Source: an uncultured Duncaniella sp.
Lineage (GTDB): Bacteria > Bacteroidota > Bacteroidia > Bacteroidales > Muribaculaceae
DNA: 9,011 nucleotides
NCBI GenBank assembly: GCA_910576785.1
Contig: CAJTJG010000033.1
Span: forward strand, 1-9,011
Direction: 5' to 3'
Part shown: positions 6,657 to 9,011 of the stretch, in pieces
Layout: each line of letters starts with the position of its first letter
Numbering within the stretch: the first letter of the stretch is position 1
The notes under the pieces: generated by a model
The model's database searches: none
The model's input: the letters and a program-made list of their open reading frames with translations, nothing else
What the model was told of the DNA's origin: nothing
Program-made: the position numbers and the translations under genes

Positions 6657-6679
6657 ATGTATTGTCGGTATCTTTTTTA

Positions 6680-6687
6680 CAAAGATA
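6680..6687 (-). promoter_or_regulatory. Predicted promoter -7 element for the hflX operon
   Basis: Read on the minus strand this is TATCTTTG, an exact TAnnTTTG match, located 24 bases before the hflX ATG. About 20 bases further upstream is an ATTTTTAC stretch in place of the usual TTTG. No terminator is visible in the 84 bases between the transferase gene and hflX, so some read-through from the transferase is possible. Confidence 0.55.
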
Positions 6688-6740
6688 AACAATTAATCCC
6701 GTAAAAATGTGCTTCACCCGACAGATTCGTGCATTTCCAC

Positions 6741-7856
6741 TCACACATCGCTGTGCGTGCGCCTGTAGCGGGCTATACGGGTATTCAGCCAGCCGTTGAA
6801 TGCTATCCATAGCACAATGTCGAGTACCACAATCACATTGATGTTCATCCACACCGACAGCCACAGGTTGAGCAGAGTGAACAGCACAGAGGTGATGATG
6901 ATGGTCACCATGGCCACACGCGGACGCATCCCTGCTGCAAGAAATTTGTGGTGGATATGGCTCTTGTCGGGCAGGAACGGCGAGCGGTGCTGACGTATGC
7001 GCATCATGTACACCCTCACCACATCAAACGCCGGAATGATGAGTGGCGAGAACGCAAGCACCGATGGCGAGAATTCCAGCATGTCCGTGTCAGGAAGCGT
7101 ATAGAGCTGTATGCCGAGTATGCTCAATATCAGTCCGATGGTGAGCGAACCGGTATCGCCCATGAAGATCTTGCTGTGCTTGCGGACATCGCCGAACACG
7201 TTGAAATAATAGAACGGCACAAGGACGCCTAAAGTAGCAAACGATATAAGCGCATAGCCATACTCGCCAAGCATCAGAAAACTGATTCCATATATCAGCG
7301 ATGCTATCGAGCTGAGGCCAGATGCAAGACCGTCTATACCATCGATAAGGTTGAAGGCATTGATGATGAACACTATCACTATGGCTGTGAACGGCATTCC
7401 TATCCAAGGGCTCCACGCATTGATGCCGAGCGCGCCCCCCAGTGTGTCAAACCAGCATCCGGACGATATCAGCAGCACGGCACATACGAGCTGTATCACG
7501 AACTTCGCTCTGTACTTGATACCGATCAGATCGTCGGCCAGACCTACCAGATAGAGCAGCTGGATGGAGCAGAAGGCCGCTATGAATACGAGCGTATGGG
7601 CCGAGAAGGCATCCGAAAACATCGTCTCGCCGGCCAATATGTTGACACCTGCCATCAGCACAAGCGACAGCAGTATCACAGGCTCGAACGCCATTCCTCC
7701 GAGACGCGGGATGGCACCCTTGTGGATCTTGCGCTCGTCTACCTCGTCAAACAGATTCCTCCTGTAGGCTATAAGCAGAATTTGCGGGATGAGCACTCCT
7801 GCGAACAGGACACAAAGAATGAATACGATAAGCGAGTTAATAATCCAGTAGGTCAT
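6741..7856 (-). CDS. MraY/WecA-type undecaprenyl-phosphate glycosyl-1-phosphate transferase
   Basis: This 371-residue polytopic membrane protein moves a sugar-1-phosphate from a UDP-sugar to undecaprenyl phosphate, the first committed step for O-antigen, capsule or other surface polymers. It carries the family motifs in order: RKIHKGAIPRLGG (42-54), the DD pair in GLADDLIG (105-112), NAFNLIDGIDGLASG (166-180), FMGDTGSL (231-238) and the loop HRSPFLPDKSHIHH (290-303), typical of WecA/TagO/RgpG rather than MraY. About ten or eleven hydrophobic segments span the chain. The ATG at 7856 opens directly into the first membrane helix as in relatives, so a GTG at 7943 with 29 extra polar residues is not favoured. 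The leader is about 124 bases from the predicted promoter at 8017-7987. GlcNAc is the usual donor sugar in this branch, but the sugar cannot be fixed from sequence. Confidence 0.92.
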   Translation of the reverse strand: MTYWIINSLIVFILCVLFAGVLIPQILLIAYRRNLFDEVDERKIHKGAIPRLGGMAFEPVILLSLVLMAGVNILAGETMFSDAFSAHTLVFIAAFCSIQLLYLVGLADDLIGIKYRAKFVIQLVCAVLLISSGCWFDTLGGALGINAWSPWIGMPFTAIVIVFIINAFNLIDGIDGLASGLSSIASLIYGISFLMLGEYGYALISFATLGVLVPFYYFNVFGDVRKHSKIFMGDTGSLTIGLILSILGIQLYTLPDTDMLEFSPSVLAFSPLIIPAFDVVRVYMMRIRQHRSPFLPDKSHIHHKFLAAGMRPRVAMVTIIITSVLFTLLNLWLSVWMNINVIVVLDIVLWIAFNGWLNTRIARYRRTHSDV

Positions 7857-7986
7857 GACACGGGTACATTTATCTCTCGGGAAGAGGGCTGAATCCTTCG
7901 GACTGATAACGACATAATGTGACGGTGTGTTAAAGCCCTCCACTTCCCTGTTGAAAGAAAGAGGCAGTTAAAATTCTTTAATGCTG

Positions 7987-8017
7987 CAAAGTTACTGTTA
8001 ATTTACCAATTTTCAAA
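7987..8017 (-). promoter_or_regulatory. Promoter for the glycosyl-1-phosphate transferase gene
   Basis: On the minus strand TTTG (8017-8014) is followed after exactly 19 bases by TAACTTTG (7994-7987), a full Bacteroidota -33/-7 match. Upstream of it the sequence is A/T-rich and then reaches the ten-C run. Transcription should begin near 7980. Confidence 0.75.
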
Positions 8018-8035
8018 AAATAAGCTAAAAAATTA

Positions 8036-8045
8036 CCCCCCCCCC
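8036..8045. repeat. Homopolymeric run of ten C between divergent promoters
   Basis: Ten consecutive C stand in otherwise very AT-rich sequence, about 19 bases upstream of the transferase -33 box and about 68 bases upstream of the ferritin -33 box. Runs of this length are prone to slippage and could vary promoter spacing or regulator access. That consequence is inferred; the run itself is seen. Confidence 0.6.
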
Positions 8046-8053
8046 AATATATC

Positions 8054-8067
8054 TTAATATATATTAA
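8054..8067. promoter_or_regulatory. Perfect 14-base palindrome, possible operator
   Basis: TTAATATATATTAA reads the same on both strands and lies about 46 bases upstream of the ferritin -33 box, beside the C run. It loosely resembles AT-rich operators of peroxide- or iron-responsive regulators, and ferritin genes are often under such control. AT-rich palindromes also arise by chance, so this is tentative. Confidence 0.3.
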
Positions 8068-8112
8068 ATTTAGTTAATACAGCATCACGTACAATTTTAT
8101 GACGTTTCATTA

Positions 8113-8142
8113 TTGTCATCACAGTCAAAAACACTATCTTTG
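8113..8142 (+). promoter_or_regulatory. Promoter for the ferritin gene
   Basis: TTG (8113-8115) is separated by exactly 19 bases from TATCTTTG (8135-8142), a full Bacteroidota -33/-7 match. The start site would be near 8149, giving a leader of about 34 bases. The promoter lies downstream of an in-frame ATG at 8099, which rules that ATG out as the ferritin start. Confidence 0.75.
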
Positions 8143-8182
8143 CTTCTTACAAATCATCAATCCATCAAAACAACATACAACA

Positions 8183-8701
8183 ATGCTTAACAACAAAATC
8201 CAGGACGCGATCAACAATCAGATCAACGCCGAGTTCTACAGCGCGTACCTCTATCTCTCCATGGCCAACCACTTCGAGGCCGAAGGCCTTTCGGGCATAG
8301 CCAACTGGTTCAAGGTACAGTTCAAGGAAGAGCAGGCCCACGCAGAGATCTTCATGAACTACATCAACCAGCGCGGCGGCCGTGTGATCCTCGCTGCCAT
8401 CGAGGCCGTCCCCACCTCATGGGCATCCCCCACCGAAGCCTTCAAGGCCACTCTCGAGCATGAGCAGAAGGTCACCGCATCCATCAACGCTCTCTACACC
8501 CTCGCCATCGAGGAGCAGGACTACGCCACACGCGACCGTCTCGCATGGTTCGTAAGCGAACAGGTGGAGGAAGAGGACAACTGCCGTCAGCTCATCGACA
8601 AGCTCTCTCTCATCGGCGACAACGGCATGGGCCTCTATATGATAGACCGCGAGCTCGCCACCCGCACCTACACCGCCCCCTCCATCCTCGCACAGGAATA
8701 A
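8183..8701 (+). CDS. ftnA: Bacterial non-haem ferritin (FtnA type)
   Basis: Ferritin forms a 24-subunit cage that oxidises Fe2+ and stores it as a ferric mineral. The 172-residue protein carries a complete ferroxidase centre at the same numbers as E. coli FtnA: Glu17, Tyr24, Glu50, His53, Glu94, Gln127 and Glu130, within INAEFYSAYLYLSMA (14-28), KEEQAHAEIF (48-57) and SEQVEEEDN (125-133). There is no haem-ligand methionine pattern of bacterioferritin, and no Dps-type short chain. The ATG at 8183 is used because the conserved MLNNKIQDAINNQINAEFY start begins there and the promoter lies after the only upstream ATG. The gene is monocistronic. No T-run terminator is seen, but palindromes at 8741-8837 follow and could fold the 3' end. 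It diverges from the transferase gene. Confidence 0.95.
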   Translation: MLNNKIQDAINNQINAEFYSAYLYLSMANHFEAEGLSGIANWFKVQFKEEQAHAEIFMNYINQRGGRVILAAIEAVPTSWASPTEAFKATLEHEQKVTASINALYTLAIEEQDYATRDRLAWFVSEQVEEEDNCRQLIDKLSLIGDNGMGLYMIDRELATRTYTAPSILAQE

Positions 8702-8740
8702 TGAGGTCTTGTCATAATTGACAGCGGTGTATCAAAATAT

Positions 8741-8947
8741 AGAAGTCCCTATAATGCATTACGCATTAGCTTAGAGCAATATAACAAATTTGTTATATGA
8801 TAGTCCCTATAATGCGGAACGCGTTATAGGGACTTCTGCTTTCCAACCTGCGCAAGTATGGGAGTCCCGAAGGGACGACATCGTGGATAACCCCGCACGA
8901 CTTAGTGCGGGGGCAGAAGTATATCCTCAAAGCCGAGTCCCGAAGGG
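8741..8947. repeat. Nested palindromic element (MITE/REP-like or structured RNA)
   Basis: No convincing gene lies in 8702-9011, but the stretch is highly structured. AGAAGTCCCTATAATGC (8741-8757) pairs with 8821-8837 over 17 bases with one G-T pair. A second copy of the left arm (8802-8816) forms a 15-pair hairpin with the same right arm around a GAA loop. Between them are TAATGC/GCATTA (8752-8757 with 8763-8768) and a 20-base perfect palindrome (8779-8798). Further right are GTCCC-GAA-GGGAC (8864-8876), CCCCGCAC/GTGCGGGG (8891-8898 with 8905-8912) and a second GAGTCCCGAAGGG (8935-8947, the first at 8862-8874). This pattern suits a dispersed intergenic palindrome or small non-autonomous mobile element. 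No transposase is in the window and no target duplication could be recognised, so the class is inferred. Confidence 0.55.
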
Positions 8948-9011
8948 TTATAGTGGTCGGAAGACTTTTTGTTGAGAAATATCCCTGCAATGAGAGTTAT
9001 TATTGGCTATC

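Larger units (their letters stand above)
7857..8182. other. AT-rich divergent regulatory region between transferase and ferritin genes
   Basis: These 326 bases contain no convincing gene. They hold the leader and promoter of the transferase gene on the minus strand, a ten-base C run (8036-8045), a 14-base palindrome (8054-8067) and the ferritin promoter on the plus strand. The two predicted start sites lie about 170 bases apart, so a regulator bound between them could act on both genes. Confidence 0.7.

Noticed and set aside
6657..6692. TTG start extending HflX by 12 residues
   Set aside because: It would lie upstream of the predicted promoter -7 element, so it would not be transcribed from it.
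7857..7943. GTG start adding 29 polar residues to the glycosyl-1-phosphate transferase
   Set aside because: Relatives begin directly in the first membrane helix, as the ATG at 7856 does; the extension has no family support, though the promoter position does not exclude it.
8099..8182. Upstream in-frame ATG adding 28 residues to ferritin
   Set aside because: A full -33/-7 promoter lies downstream of this ATG and the added residues do not resemble any ferritin N-terminus.
8741..8947. CRISPR array
   Set aside because: The repeats are only 13-17 bases, occur twice, differ in spacing and are palindromic arms; there are no regular spacers and no cas genes.
8790..8975. Open frame of 61 codons on the plus strand, with a 65-codon one opposite it on the minus strand
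   Set aside because: Both cover the palindromic element, have no recognisable domain or promoter, and their composition follows the repeats; they are best explained as by-products of structured non-coding DNA.
8990..9011. ATG at 8990 opening a frame that reads MRVIIGY to the window edge
   Set aside because: Only seven codons are visible and no promoter element precedes it, so a gene start cannot be supported.

Overview
The window looks like a chromosomal core-gene segment from a member of the Bacteroidota, most likely order Bacteroidales and possibly near the Muribaculaceae; the family-level placement is inference. The evidence is a set of Bacteroidota-type promoters (TTG or TTTG, about 19 bases, then TAnnTTTG), few recognisable Shine-Dalgarno sites, a DUF4271 membrane protein beside a divergent uroporphyrinogen-III synthase, and GC-rich genes separated by very AT-rich gaps.

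Left part, plus strand: an AT-rich leader (1-261) carries interleaved inverted repeats, a pair of 19-base direct repeats and a promoter. It is followed by a LOG-family nucleotide phosphoribohydrolase (262-813), a DUF4271 membrane protein (813-1649) and hemD (1674-2423). hemD probably also has its own promoter, embedded in the end of the DUF4271 gene, and is closed by a strong intrinsic terminator (2482-2528). Next comes a compact group: rnpA (2583-2981), yidD (3000-3212) and a TatD-family metal hydrolase (3209-3928). It joins RNase P processing of tRNA with a membrane-protein insertion factor.

Middle part, minus strand: hflX (start 6656), a NodB-type polysaccharide deacetylase (start 5415) and queG (start 4753 or 4759) form one operon with four-base or near-zero junctions, read from a clear promoter at 6687-6680. 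queG converges on the TatD-family gene and the two overlap tail to tail by 150 bases. Upstream of hflX on the same strand lies a MraY/WecA-type glycosyl-1-phosphate transferase (7856-6741), which starts surface-polymer synthesis on the lipid carrier.

Right part: the transferase and a ferritin gene (8183-8701) diverge from a 326-base AT-rich region that holds two near-consensus promoters, a run of ten C and a 14-base perfect palindrome. After ferritin, 8702-9011 contains no convincing gene but is dense with nested palindromes and repeated arms. It looks like a dispersed palindromic (MITE/REP-like) element or a structured RNA, and is the least explained sequence here.

I see no complete new biological system. 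The best leads are the palindromic element at 8741-8947, the repeat architecture upstream of the LOG gene, the promoter buried in the DUF4271 coding sequence, and the 150-base convergent overlap.
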